Origin: Anaerobacillus alkalilacustris
Lineage (GTDB): Bacteria > Bacillota > Bacilli > Bacillales > Anaerobacillaceae
Assembly: GCF_001866005.1 (NCBI RefSeq)
Contig: NZ_MLQR01000001.1
Location: forward strand, 441,289 to 488,195
DNA: 46,907 bases
Direction: 5' to 3'
This document shows, piece by piece, positions 16,772 to 25,046 of the stretch. The notes under the pieces were generated by a model. The model had not been told where the DNA came from and made no database searches. It was given only the letters and a program-made list of their open reading frames with translations. The translations under genes were made by a program, and so were the position numbers. Each line of letters starts with the position of its first letter. Position 1 is the stretch's first letter.

Positions 16772-16885
16772 ATTTCTGCCAGAAATAATGATCCGGATCA
16801 AGTTTTAGGGATGGAACTTGTTGCTGATGATTATGTCATTAAACCATTTAGTGTTGAGGTATTACACTTTAACCATTTCTTCTAA
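16772..16885 (+). pseudogene. Fragment of a response-regulator receiver domain
   Basis: Plus-strand reading gives M-I-S-A-R-N-N-D-P-D-Q-V-L-G-M-E-L-V-A-D-D-Y-V-I-K-P-F-S-V-E-V-L. This is the beta4 to alpha5 part of an OmpR-type receiver domain: I-S-A-R, G-L-E-L-G-A-D-D-Y and the conserved Lys of K-P-F. A Gly of the G-A-D-D-Y motif is replaced by Val. Both the phospho-acceptor half and the DNA-binding domain are missing. Confidence 0.75.
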
Positions 16886-17300
16886 ATTAGAACAAGGTTC
16901 AATAGCACCCTAGAAACGTTAACCTGATTTGCTTAAATTCTTTACCATGCACTCATGATTTTTTATAAAAAATCCATGTATTTTTTTATCTACTTTTACA
17001 GATATCTTCCAACTGTTATTTCCCCCTTTTGTTAAAGAGAGGCTTCGCATAAAAATACATTGGTAAGTAAACATTAACAATGAAAACAAAGAAATTTTTC
17101 GAGGGGGATTTTTAAAACAACCTGCAATGATAAGTCCTAAAGGATAAAAAACCATTCCTAAATTTAGATAGAGATATTCTTGAAACAAACGCAGGAGACT
17201 AAATAGCTTTTATGTTTGAAGAAAAAATAATACTAAATAAAGCCAACTTAGAAAATTTTAAAGCGCTAGGATTTTATAATAAATAGCACTCGTAAAAAAA
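16886..17300. other. Intergenic region, no supported gene
   Basis: An 89-codon minus frame (17188-16919) has no ribosome binding site and no family resemblance, though its middle reads like a remnant (S-L-S-L-T-K-G-G-N-N-S-W-K-I-S-V-K-V-D-K). A 24-codon plus frame lies at about 17211-17286 without a ribosome binding site. Confidence 0.3.
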
Positions 17301-17315
17301 AGAAGGATGATAATC

Positions 17316-18311
17316 GTGGCAACAGAACATAATATAAACTTAACCTCAGCAGAATTATCGGGACTTTGGTCTACATATATGAATGATAGTATGTCAAATC
17401 TAGTTATCAATTATTATTTAAAACATACAACAGATGAACAAATAAAAGAAGTTCTAGAATTTTCAAAAAAATTAGCTCAACAACATCTTGAAGAAATCTC
17501 ATCTATTTTTAAAGAAGTAAAGTGTCCATTCCCACATGGTTTCAACAAAGATGATGTGAATTTATCAGCTCCACAATTATTTTCAGAAAACTTCCATCTC
17601 ATTTATATTTATTATATGGGGCAGGTAGGAGTAGAAGCGTATTCCATGGCATTTTCCTTTGCGGCTCGTAACGATATACGGCAACTATTTAAAAAATATA
17701 TGAATCAATCAGCTGAACTTATGGACAAGTCAATTGAAATTTTGTTATCCAAAGGACTTTTTACAAGACCTCCTTACATGCCAATTCCTAAACAAGTTGA
17801 ATTTATACAAAAGAAAAATTTCTTAAATGGTTTGGTTGGAGGGAAAAGACCCCTAAATGCCATTGAGGTAACACATATTTTTGGCAATTTGAAAACTAAT
17901 GAAATAGGTAAGTCGTTAATAACAGGTTTTTCTCAAGTAGCAAAATCTCCACAGGTTCGAGACTACTTTCTAAGAGGAAAAAAAATAGCAACAAAACACA
18001 TTGAAATTTTTAGTTTACTACTTCAATCTAGTGATTTACCAGCATCTATGGCAGCAGATACAGTTGTTTTTCCATCAAATGAGTCACCATTTTCTGATAA
18101 ATTAATGATGTTTCATATTAATGCGATGATTGCAATAGGAATAGGGAAATACGGTCTAGCAATGTCAGTGAGTGCAAGACATGACTTAGCATTCCAATAC
18201 GGTCGCTTAATTGCTGAGATTGGAGCTTATGTAGAAGATGGTGCAGATATAATGATAGAAAATCAATGGTTGGAACAACCACCACAGGTTCCAAATTATG
18301 AAAATCCTTAG
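17316..18311 (+). CDS. DUF3231 family protein, copy 1
   Basis: About 331 residues, all-alpha, with two homologous halves of roughly 160 residues. Family marks are S-A-E-L-S-G-L-W, K-D-D-V-N-L-S-A-P-Q-L-F, P-K-Q-V-E-F-I, G-G-K-R-P-L-N-A-I-E-V-T-H-I-F, G-F-S-Q-V-A-K, S-P-F-S-D-K-L-M-M-F-H and W-L-E-Q-P-P-Q. GTG at 17316 is preferred because AGAAGGAT stands 6-8 bp upstream, and because it lines the start up with the other two copies (at 38690 and 45583); an ATG at 17307 overlaps that site. The family is largely limited to spore-forming Firmicutes, and from memory is described as ferritin-like or coat-related. Function is unknown. No cysteines or signal peptide suggest export. Confidence 0.85.
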   Translation: MATEHNINLTSAELSGLWSTYMNDSMSNLVINYYLKHTTDEQIKEVLEFSKKLAQQHLEEISSIFKEVKCPFPHGFNKDDVNLSAPQLFSENFHLIYIYYMGQVGVEAYSMAFSFAARNDIRQLFKKYMNQSAELMDKSIEILLSKGLFTRPPYMPIPKQVEFIQKKNFLNGLVGGKRPLNAIEVTHIFGNLKTNEIGKSLITGFSQVAKSPQVRDYFLRGKKIATKHIEIFSLLLQSSDLPASMAADTVVFPSNESPFSDKLMMFHINAMIAIGIGKYGLAMSVSARHDLAFQYGRLIAEIGAYVEDGADIMIENQWLEQPPQVPNYENP

Positions 18312-18330
18312 AAAAACAAATAACTCTCAA

Positions 18331-18631
18331 GAAAAGCGCAAGCGCCTTGGTCACGAGCAGCTGCTCCTGTGCCACTCCGTTTGCTCGTCGCAAAGCCGCT
18401 CTTTGGCTTCTTACGGTTACGTGCTTCTGCGTCTTCTAGCATAGCTTCGTAGCAAGCTTCCTCGAAGCAGTGTTTTGTGCGACGAGTAACCGCAGGAGCA
18501 AAGCTGCATGAAGCTATTCAGAGACGTTATTCATGTAGTCATTGATGTCAGAAACTTGACTTAAGTGACCGAGCTCGTAGGCTGCTTGCGCTAGACAGTT
18601 TTCAAGTTAGAAATTTATAAATTCTGATTAT
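18331..18631. repeat. Dispersed ~300-bp repeat, copy A
   Basis: It begins GAAAAGCGCAAGCGCC and ends GCTTGCGCTAGACAG followed by TTCAAGTTAGAAATTTATAA, so the two ends are imperfect inverted repeats. The middle has the segment CTTCCTCGAAGCAGTG and GCGACGAGTAACCGCAGG, shared with copy C. Other copies lie at 22394-22652 and 28465-28692. No open frame is conserved between copies, so it is a non-coding mobile repeat. Confidence 0.9.
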
Positions 18632-18634
18632 ATT

Positions 18635-18675
18635 AGAAAGCCTCCTTTTCATTCGAGAAAAGGAGGCTTTGTTTG
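18635..18675. terminator. Bidirectional terminator between DUF3231 repeat and VOC gene
   Basis: AAAGCCTCCTTTTC / GAAAAGGAGGCTTTG forms a 14-bp stem with a six-base loop. It lies 33 bp past the VOC gene stop and can serve either strand. Confidence 0.8.
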
Positions 18676-18707
18676 TTGTCGGAGCAAATGTCTGTGGGCT
18701 AGCATTG

Positions 18708-19130
18708 TTAGTTCACTGGGACATTAACTTGGAAAGTAACTCCGAACTTGTCTTTAACGATCCCGTATAAGGGGCTCCAATCCGTTTTCTGAAGGGGCAT
18801 GATAACTTGCCCGCCATCTTGCAAAGCAGCGAAGATTTCTCTCGCACTTTCCTCTACAGTAGGATGGATGGCAATCTGAACCGAATCACCTGGCTGATAA
18901 GGCATGCCTGGGAACGTATCGGAGAACATGAGATCCGTGTTCCCAACCTTCAAATGCGCATGCATAACACGATCCTTCATATCATCCGTCAACGGATGAT
19001 TCGGATCCGTTGGCATATCTCCAAACGTCATGATGCCCATCACTTTCCCGCCTAGTGCTTTCTCGTAAAAATGTACCGCTTCTTTCGCGTTGCCGTCAAA
19101 ACACAAATATGGGTTTAAACTGATTGACAT
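18708..19130 (-). CDS. VOC-superfamily (PhnB/YjdN-like) protein
   Basis: A 140-residue single-domain protein with two beta-alpha-beta-beta-beta modules of the vicinal oxygen chelate fold. N-P-Y-L-C-F-D-G-N-A-K-E-A-V-H-F-Y-E-K-A-L-G-G-K at the start and D-P-F/W-like G-I-V-K-D-K-F-G-V-T-F-Q-V near the end are the pattern of the 3-demethylubiquinone-methyltransferase-like (PhnB) family. H-A-H-L-K-V-G sits at the metal-binding strand position. The reaction is unknown. AAGGAG lies 9 bp before ATG. It is a single gene between terminators. Confidence 0.88.
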   Translation of the reverse strand: MSISLNPYLCFDGNAKEAVHFYEKALGGKVMGIMTFGDMPTDPNHPLTDDMKDRVMHAHLKVGNTDLMFSDTFPGMPYQPGDSVQIAIHPTVEESAREIFAALQDGGQVIMPLQKTDWSPLYGIVKDKFGVTFQVNVPVN

Positions 19131-19280
19131 TTTTCAGCAGCTCCTTGGAAAAAATTTTGATAACCTCATTCATTATACCCCAAAAAGTAATACTTCAACA
19201 TTAATGTTAGTGTTGGATAACTCTACTATTATTGGAAGCCACTCGTTACTACAAATTTCAAATTATTTTACGTTGATTTG

Positions 19281-19976
19281 TCATTCACCAACATATTCAA
19301 TATACTGATGCTCTTGCTGAATCACTTCCACATTACGTGGTATTTGAATATAAATAGCGGACATACCAATGGAGCTTCTCCATTCGTTCATCCAACGGTT
19401 TTCTTTATAAAATTGATTGATCGTAAACTCCTTATCAAATTTAGCAACATTTATCGTAACTGGTGGTGGCTCTCCAATAATGATTCTACCTCCTGACAAT
19501 TCTACTGTTGGTGGCTTTAAATAATCGGTAAATTCCACACCTTCGATAAATGTTTTTGTAGTAAGGTACGTTACATCAATGGTATCATCCTCAGTTTTCT
19601 TTCTTTCTACCATTAAAATAAAATGGTGGTTGTTATTACTAATTTCGATCGTATCTCCAGTGTACGGAAATTGCCATTTTTCTAGTTGGGAAATAGCTTC
19701 CGTTTCTCCTTCATTTATCGCTGCATAAAAGTCTTGTACATAATTATTAATTTCATAAATAATTTCTTGATTATCTTCCTTGTTTATCGGTACCAACTGT
19801 GGTTGTATTAAGTAAAACAACACTGTAGAAAAGAGTAAAATACTAGAATAAATGATTAATATATACTTCGCTCTTTTTTTGTACATGATAGGACTAGTGA
19901 ATTTTAGCCTTTTTCCATTGAAAGAAAACAAGATTGCGATCAACAAAACGACGAGCAGTGGTAAAAGTAAGCCCAT
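19281..19976 (-). CDS. Membrane protein of the GntR/ABC operon
   Basis: 231 residues with two N-terminal membrane helices (about 3-18 and 37-58), then a soluble domain of about 170 residues, presumably outside, beginning N-K-E-D-N-Q-E-I-I-Y-E-I-N-N-Y-V-Q-D-F-Y. It is the last gene of the four-gene ytrA-like operon; its ATG directly follows the permease stop (TAA-ATG) with GGAGGTG inside the permease end. No homologous family is recognised with confidence. Position suggests an accessory subunit of the ABC transporter. Confidence 0.75.
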   Translation of the reverse strand: MGLLLPLLVVLLIAILFSFNGKRLKFTSPIMYKKRAKYILIIYSSILLFSTVLFYLIQPQLVPINKEDNQEIIYEINNYVQDFYAAINEGETEAISQLEKWQFPYTGDTIEISNNNHHFILMVERKKTEDDTIDVTYLTTKTFIEGVEFTDYLKPPTVELSGGRIIIGEPPPVTINVAKFDKEFTINQFYKENRWMNEWRSSIGMSAIYIQIPRNVEVIQQEHQYIEYVGE

Positions 19977-20717
19977 TTAGCGCACCTCCAATCGATTAGA
20001 AACAAATAGTGATGCGATAAATAATGCAATACTAGTTAATATCACCTTTACTATAAATAGGTAAAGTGTTGTTTCTCCAATAAAAAATTGAATAGTGGCT
20101 GTAGCTATTCCATCGTTTCCCGCACCAAAAAACAATGCTCCAAAAATCAATATTGGTAGTACAATTTTGATCATACTATGAAGCTGTGATAACGTACCAA
20201 CAAAATAACCAACAGATGCAAGGAGTACTATATATAAAATTGCGACGATGGTTCCAACGAATAATTGTCCGAGAGTAATAACTTCATTAATAATAAATTG
20301 TTGGTCGTAATAAAAAAACATCCCTACCCTTAACAACATTCCGGATAACATAGAGGTTACTCCGCCAATCACACTTGCTGTGATTAAAAACAGAATATTG
20401 GATACGTTACTTGTCAATCGGTTTGTCACAAACGTAAAATCACAGTTGCGATATACCCGGGTGGTCATTGTAACCCCAATATAGAGGCCCCAGATCATCG
20501 TAAAACCAATAACTAAATTGGATGAAAACAACTTTGCCGATAAGGAAATATTTTCAGAATGTGAACCCATACTCCCAACTCCTAGTAACGACAAGGAAAG
20601 AGCTGCAATTTGTACGGCAATCATTGCTGTAAATGCATTTAAATAGGCATTCATTTTGTATTTATATTGTTTTTTCGTAATGTCAGCTACATTAGCTTCG
20701 GTTAAATACATCGTCAA
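19977..20717 (-). CDS. ABC transporter permease (ytr-like operon)
   Basis: 246 residues with six predicted membrane segments (about 25-45, 62-82, 105-128, 145-170, 180-200, 220-240). It lacks an ATPase domain and fits the ABC-2-like permeases of ytrCD type. It overlaps the ATPase gene by 26 bp, so the two are translationally linked. With its partner it would form the membrane half of a transporter whose substrate is unknown; related operons respond to cell-wall antibiotics. Confidence 0.8.
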   Translation of the reverse strand: MTMYLTEANVADITKKQYKYKMNAYLNAFTAMIAVQIAALSLSLLGVGSMGSHSENISLSAKLFSSNLVIGFTMIWGLYIGVTMTTRVYRNCDFTFVTNRLTSNVSNILFLITASVIGGVTSMLSGMLLRVGMFFYYDQQFIINEVITLGQLFVGTIVAILYIVLLASVGYFVGTLSQLHSMIKIVLPILIFGALFFGAGNDGIATATIQFFIGETTLYLFIVKVILTSIALFIASLFVSNRLEVR

Positions 20718-21594
20718 TCCCTCCCTTCGTCGAATTCGTTAAGTACACACATAAGTCATCCGAAGATACTGGTGTGACTTCAATTCCTGCATTTCTGATG
20801 TTTTGTACTACTTGATTTGAAAAAACATTTCGCACAACGACATAGGAAGTATTTCCCCCGATAGATCGTTGGTGGAGCACGTCTCTATTCAGCGTAAACT
20901 CATTAATTTTCACTGTATTACCCCTCAGACCAATTGCATATTCCTTCACTTCTGCGATTGACTTATGAAGGGCAATTTCTCCTTCCTTTACAAGTATCAT
21001 ATCCTCAAGAATATCTTCAACTTCGTTTAATAGATGACTTGATAAAATAATGGTTCGGGGCCATTCCATGTAATCTTTTAGTAACGCGCGATAAAAATCC
21101 TTCCGAACCGATGAGTCCATTCCTGATGTCGGTTCATCCATAATTGTTAATGGACAACGCGCAGCTAAACCGACGATCATGTTAAATGTACTTCTCATCC
21201 CTTTGGAAAGGTGACTGTGATATTGCTTTTTTGTAAAGGAAAAATACTCAAACAATCGTTGAGCTAGTTCCTGATCCCAATTTTCATAAAAAGCTTCTGC
21301 TGCCTCTAAAATATCCGCAAGACTTAATGCTTCAGGAAACGTCATTTGTTCATCTACAAATACCATATTGGAAGCCACTTTTAAATGATTAAATGGCTCT
21401 TCATTAAAAACACGTACTTCCCCTGATGTTTCACGTAAATACCCTGCCATTATTTTTAGTAACGTAGTTTTCCCAGCTCCATTCCTTCCGATAAGTCCAG
21501 TTATTTTATTTTCTTCAATGGTGAAACTGATGTTTTTAATTGCTTTCACACTGCCGTATTGCTTCGATAGCTCTCTTGCCACTATGACATTCAT
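20692..21594 (-). CDS. ABC transporter ATP-binding protein (YtrB-like)
   Basis: A 300-residue ATPase with G-R-N-G-A-G-K-T-T (Walker A, about 37-45) and L-T-I-M-D-E-P-T-S-G-M-D-S-S (Walker B). In place of the usual signature it has L-S-K-G-M-R-S-T-F-N, the variant with K-G found in YtrB-type proteins. The C-terminal 80 residues are a variable extension. It overlaps the GntR gene by 4 bp (ATGA). The variant signature motif helps place it in the ytr-like group rather than general importers. Confidence 0.88.
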   Translation of the reverse strand: MNVIVARELSKQYGSVKAIKNISFTIEENKITGLIGRNGAGKTTLLKIMAGYLRETSGEVRVFNEEPFNHLKVASNMVFVDEQMTFPEALSLADILEAAEAFYENWDQELAQRLFEYFSFTKKQYHSHLSKGMRSTFNMIVGLAARCPLTIMDEPTSGMDSSVRKDFYRALLKDYMEWPRTIILSSHLLNEVEDILEDMILVKEGEIALHKSIAEVKEYAIGLRGNTVKINEFTLNRDVLHQRSIGGNTSYVVVRNVFSNQVVQNIRNAGIEVTPVSSDDLCVYLTNSTKGGIDDVFNRS

Positions 21595-21974
21595 AACCTT
21601 CCCTCCTCTTCCTTCTTTACCGATTTAATCATCTCAATTAATTCAGCCTCTGAAACAGCTAAACGCTGAGCTTCAGAAACTAGATCCTCTATCATTTGTT
21701 GTAACGTCTCACTTTTTCGTTTCATAAGTACCATTTCTTTTGCATTTTCAGATACAAACATACCCAACCCTCGCTTTTTATAAAGGATTTTTTGATCAAC
21801 CAATATATTTAACCCCTTTGCAGCAGTGGCTGGATTAATCGTAAAAATCTCTGCTAATTGATACTGCGAATAAATTTTTTCGTCACTATTGATGTTTCCT
21901 GACAATATTTCCGTTTCTAGCCATTCAGCTATTTGGACATATATAGGCTTATTGCTATTTGGATTAAGAACCAT
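21591..21974 (-). CDS. GntR-family regulator, YtrA subfamily
   Basis: 127 residues when started at ATG 21974, which has AAGGAGG 10 bp upstream; the longer open frame upstream has no signal. It contains the GntR winged helix P-I-Y-V-Q-I-A-E-W-L-E-T-E-I-L-S-G ... Y-S-Q-Y-Q-L-A-E-I-F-T-I-N-P-A-T-A-A-K-G-L-N-I-L (residues 10-75). A short C-terminal helix serves as dimerisation element, as in YtrA. It is the first gene of the operon and probably represses it through the dyad at its promoter, until a cell-envelope signal releases it. Confidence 0.9.
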   Translation of the reverse strand: MVLNPNSNKPIYVQIAEWLETEILSGNINSDEKIYSQYQLAEIFTINPATAAKGLNILVDQKILYKKRGLGMFVSENAKEMVLMKRKSETLQQMIEDLVSEAQRLAVSEAELIEMIKSVKKEEEGRL

Positions 21975-22011
21975 TTCATTTCCACCTCCTTGCGAGGATT
22001 GCCAACATAGT

Positions 22012-22076
22012 GCATTACTGATGTAATGTAGTACGGTGTGTATGTATATTATAACGATAGGGGGAAAATTTAGCAA
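22012..22076 (-). promoter_or_regulatory. Promoter and operator of the GntR/ABC operon
   Basis: Minus strand: -35 TTGCTA (22076-22071), 17-bp spacer, -10 TATAAT (22053-22048). About 18 bp downstream lies the dyad CATTAC-tgat-GTAATG (centred near 22021), a plausible site for the encoded GntR repressor. Confidence 0.7.
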
Positions 22077-22240
22077 GGGGGGTATTGAAAAATAATAGAT
22101 TTTATTTTGGGTGTAACAAGCCCTTTTATCTACAAAATTAAGAGTTCGTAATGGGCCACAAAAGGAAAAGAGGCCACTGAACAAAAGCTCTTCGAAGTGA
22201 CCTCACGATAATTATGGATTTTGAAAGGATACTTTTTCTG

Positions 22241-22800
22241 TCATATTAATTTGCCTAAAGTCATATAATGCTTTTTCGTGCGTTTATCTAATTTTTCATT
22301 CGCATATCGTAAAGTGACTCTTGGCATTGTTGCTGCATATTTGTCCAAAAATTGCTTTAGTCGATCTTCAACTTTCTTACCAGCTTCACGCAAGAAAAGC
22401 GCAAGGCGCCCGCCTATCGGCGACAAACACTGGAAGAACTGCTCGTAGCGGTCGGTTTTTGACCGAAATCTATGTGCTTCTGCGTCTGACAGCAATGCTT
22501 CGAAGTAGGCTTCCTCGAAGCAAAGTAGCATGAAGCATCATCAAAGAAGCAATCCAGGAAGTCAGTGAAGTCAGAAACTGGTCTGAAGTGATCGAGCCGA
22601 TGGCGCCTGGAGCTAGACAGTTTCCAAGTTAGAAACTTATAAATTCTGATAATATATAAAAGTTCCAACAGCTTTGTTAATTAGTTCCTCTTTATCGTCC
22701 ACTAATAATTTAGTAATTCGAGATGTATCTTCTACATCTCCACTTTTTGTAAATGCAAAGGTACTGACAATACAAATCGATTTGCATTCCTATTTTCGAT
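22241..22800 (-). pseudogene. AlkD-family DNA alkylation repair gene, interrupted
   Basis: The minus strand reads C-I-V-S-T-F-A-F-T-K-S-G-D-V-E-D-T-S-R-I-T-K-L-L-V, then D-D-K-E-E-L-I-N-K-A-V-G-T-F, then the repeat at 22394-22652. After it comes L-R-E-A-G-K-K-V-E-D-R-L-K-Q-F-L-D-K-Y-A, A-T-M-P-R-V-T-L-R-Y-A-N-E-K-L-D, ending at 22241. The order I-x-K-A-V-G-x-x-L-R-E-x-G-K and M-P-R-x-x-L-R-Y-A is the C-terminal signature of AlkD-like HEAT-repeat glycosylases. Removing the repeat restores GGA-ACT-TTT-TTG-CGT (G-T-F-L-R) exactly. The N-terminal half is also lost upstream of about 22790. Confidence 0.75.
22394..22652. repeat. Dispersed repeat, copy B (inserted in the AlkD-family gene)
   Basis: It has the same GAAAAGCGCAAG start and TAGACAGTTTCCAAGTTAG end as copy A but a more divergent middle and a length of about 259 bp. 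It is flanked on both sides by AlkD-family coding sequence, which proves that the element moved into a gene. The few A/T bases at the junctions prevent defining a target duplication exactly. Confidence 0.9.
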
Positions 22801-22856
22801 AGACTGCTTATTCTTCATGTATTCAGTCCTTTCAGGGATTTTTGAATAGGAGATAG

Positions 22857-23033
22857 CTATTCTTTTTTACTTTTAACAAATTGAACAAACCAATACAACG
22901 CTATCCAAGGAAGTACATAACGAGTTGCCCACTCAAAAAATCCAATAATAATAGCAAAACCATCAAGATTTAATAAATTTAGAACAATAAATAATAAGAC
23001 GAACCCTATTGTACCGCATAAGAAATACTTCAT
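22857..23033 (-). CDS. 58-aa membrane protein
   Basis: ATG at 23033 follows GAGGGGGAG at a 6-base spacing and opens a 58-codon frame ending at 22857. The product has two hydrophobic segments (about 4-22, L-C-G-T-I-G-F-V-L-L-F-I-V-L, and 40-52, V-L-P-W-I-A-L-Y-W-F-V) and a lysine-rich tail K-S-K-K-E. The strong ribosome binding site and membrane pattern make it a likely real gene, although no family is recognised. It is a single gene between the AlkD remnant and the ABC exporter operon. Confidence 0.65.
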   Translation of the reverse strand: MKYFLCGTIGFVLLFIVLNLLNLDGFAIIIGFFEWATRYVLPWIALYWFVQFVKSKKE

Positions 23034-23112
23034 TTATTTCTCCCCCTCTCAAATTGTGTGGAAAAACTGCTTCTTAAAACCCACCTATAGTTTACCACTA
23101 TTTCCCATTATA

Positions 23113-23146
23113 TGAGCATAAAAAAACAGGAACAGTTAACTGTCCC
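23113..23146 (-). terminator. Terminator of the MarR/ABC exporter operon
   Basis: Around GGAACAGTTAACTGTCCCC lies a compact palindrome (ACAGTTAACTGT) with flanking CAGG / CCTTG. On the minus strand it is followed by CTGTTTTTTT. It is about 40 bp past the stop of the exporter gene. Confidence 0.65.
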
Positions 23147-23183
23147 CTTGTTTCACGCATGATTACCTCAAACATTTCATACA

Positions 23184-25046
23184 TTAGCTAACTTCAGCCT
23201 TCTTTGAAAACTGGCTAAAGTATAACTCTGCATAAAAGCCATTTTTATTAAGAAGATCTTGATGTGTTCCTTTTTCGATAATCTCACCTTGATTCATCAC
23301 TAATATGACATCGGCATCTTGGATAGTGGAAAGTCGATGTGCAATCACAAAGCTAGTGCGGCCTTCCATCAGCTTTTTCATCGCTTTTTGAATATTCTTT
23401 TCTGTTCGCGTGTCTACACTACTAGTCGCTTCGTCTAAAATTAATATTTTTGGATTTGAGATAATCGCTCTCGCAATCGTAAGCAACTGTTTTTGTCCTT
23501 GTGAAATATTCGAAGCATCCTCACCCAAGATCGTGTCATAGCCTTCAGGTAACGTACGGATAAAATCATCAGCAAAAGCGCTTTTAGCTGCTGCTATAAT
23601 TTCTTCTTTAGTGACTCCTTCTCGTCCATACGCAATGTTTTCTCGTATGGTTCCATTAAATAACCATGTATCCTGTAATACCATCGCAATCATGCTACGT
23701 ACCTGCTCACGAGAAAATTCTTCTAAGTTGATCCCATCAATATGAATCGACCCACGGTCTAATTCATAAAAGCGCATAAGCAAATTGATCATCGTCGTTT
23801 TCCCTGCCCCTGTTGGTCCGACGATAGCAACCGTATCTCCTTCCTTGACATCAATACTCATATTTTTTAGAATCGGTGATTGATTATCATAGCTAAAGCT
23901 AACATTCCTTATTGAAATATGCCCTTGAAGCTTTGATAGATCCACTTCAGCGGGCTGTTCTTCTTTCTCCTCTTCTTCATCTAGCAAAGCAAAGATTCGT
24001 TCTGCAGAGGCAATCGCCGATTGGATAAGGTTAGCAATACCCGCTAAATGGGCCATCGGATGGGAGAATTGTTGAGAATATTGAATAAACGCTTGCACAT
24101 CACCGATACGAAGATTCCCATTTAACACGAACAGCCCACCGACAATGCTAATCATTACAAAGCCGAGATTTCCAACAAAAGACATCAAGGGCATCATTAT
24201 ACCGGAAATAAATTGAGCCTTCCAGCCTGCTTTATACAATCGATCGTTAATCGCATCAAATTTTTTAATCGCATCCTCCTCATAGCCAAAAGCTTTTACT
24301 ACCTGATGACCACTAAACATTTCTTCTACATGCCCATTCATACTGCCTAGCTCATTTTGTTGATTGACAAAATGAATCTGTGAAAAAGTAACAACCTTTT
24401 TTACAATGAGTCCACTTAACGGGAGCATCAGCAAAACAACAAGGGTCATGATCGGACTGATGATCAGCATCATCACAATAACTCCAATGATTGTAAGGAT
24501 TGAAGTGATCATTTGAGTTAAAGCTCGCTGCAAGGATGTATTGATATTGTCAATATCATTGACCGCTCTACTTAAAACATCTCCATGTGCATGCTTATCT
24601 AAATAACGAAGCGGTAAACGCGACAGCTTTTCATTTACTTCCTGCCTTAATTCAGCTATCGTGATTTGAGATACCCCAGCAATCAGATAGTGCTGTAACC
24701 AGGAAAAAATCGGGGAAGAAGTATAAAGCAGAATCAGGATGAGAAGCAACTTGCCTAAAAAATGAAAATCCACTCCACTACCAGCTATAAAGCTTTCAAA
24801 AATAGAAGAGGTCGCATCACCTAATAGCTTAGGGCTTATCACGTTAAATAATGTAGCTAATAAACCAGCTATTAGTACAATAATCAGTGTTTTTTTCCTA
24901 GGGTAAAGATATTTCAGTAAACGCCAAAAGGTTTTTTTGGAATTTTTTGGTTTTTCACTCGGGACGAAGGGACCAGGTCCAAAAGCCTTTGGACCACTTG
25001 ACTGTGAAGGAGTACGTTGATCATTCTGACTATTTTTTTGCATCAT
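23184..25046 (-). CDS. ABC exporter half-transporter, second subunit (YfiC/LmrD-like)
   Basis: A 620-residue fusion of a six-helix exporter membrane domain (about 50-340) with an ATPase domain. The latter has G-P-T-G-A-G-K-T-T near 420, I-S-Q-G-Q-K-Q-L (signature) and I-L-I-L-D-E-A-T-S-S-V-D-T-R-T (catalytic Glu present). The N-terminal 45 residues are a proline/serine-rich extension (F-G-P-G-P-F-V-P). Its start overlaps the stop of the upstream gene (ATGA), the usual sign of a heterodimer. Pairs of this type export drugs or lipids; here the MarR gene in front favours a drug-responsive role. Confidence 0.9.
   Translation of the reverse strand: MMQKNSQNDQRTPSQSSGPKAFGPGPFVPSEKPKNSKKTFWRLLKYLYPRKKTLIIVLIAGLLATLFNVISPKLLGDATSSIFESFIAGSGVDFHFLGKLLLILILLYTSSPIFSWLQHYLIAGVSQITIAELRQEVNEKLSRLPLRYLDKHAHGDVLSRAVNDIDNINTSLQRALTQMITSILTIIGVIVMMLIISPIMTLVVLLMLPLSGLIVKKVVTFSQIHFVNQQNELGSMNGHVEEMFSGHQVVKAFGYEEDAIKKFDAINDRLYKAGWKAQFISGIMMPLMSFVGNLGFVMISIVGGLFVLNGNLRIGDVQAFIQYSQQFSHPMAHLAGIANLIQSAIASAERIFALLDEEEEKEEQPAEVDLSKLQGHISIRNVSFSYDNQSPILKNMSIDVKEGDTVAIVGPTGAGKTTMINLLMRFYELDRGSIHIDGINLEEFSREQVRSMIAMVLQDTWLFNGTIRENIAYGREGVTKEEIIAAAKSAFADDFIRTLPEGYDTILGEDASNISQGQKQLLTIARAIISNPKILILDEATSSVDTRTEKNIQKAMKKLMEGRTSFVIAHRLSTIQDADVILVMNQGEIIEKGTHQDLLNKNGFYAELYFSQFSKKAEVS

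Noticed and set aside
16919..17188. 89-codon minus frame
   Set aside because: No ribosome binding site, no family likeness and odd composition; kept only as a note on the region.
22414..22668. 84-codon frame across repeat copy B
   Set aside because: It is repeat sequence read through by chance; the frame is not present in copies A and C.
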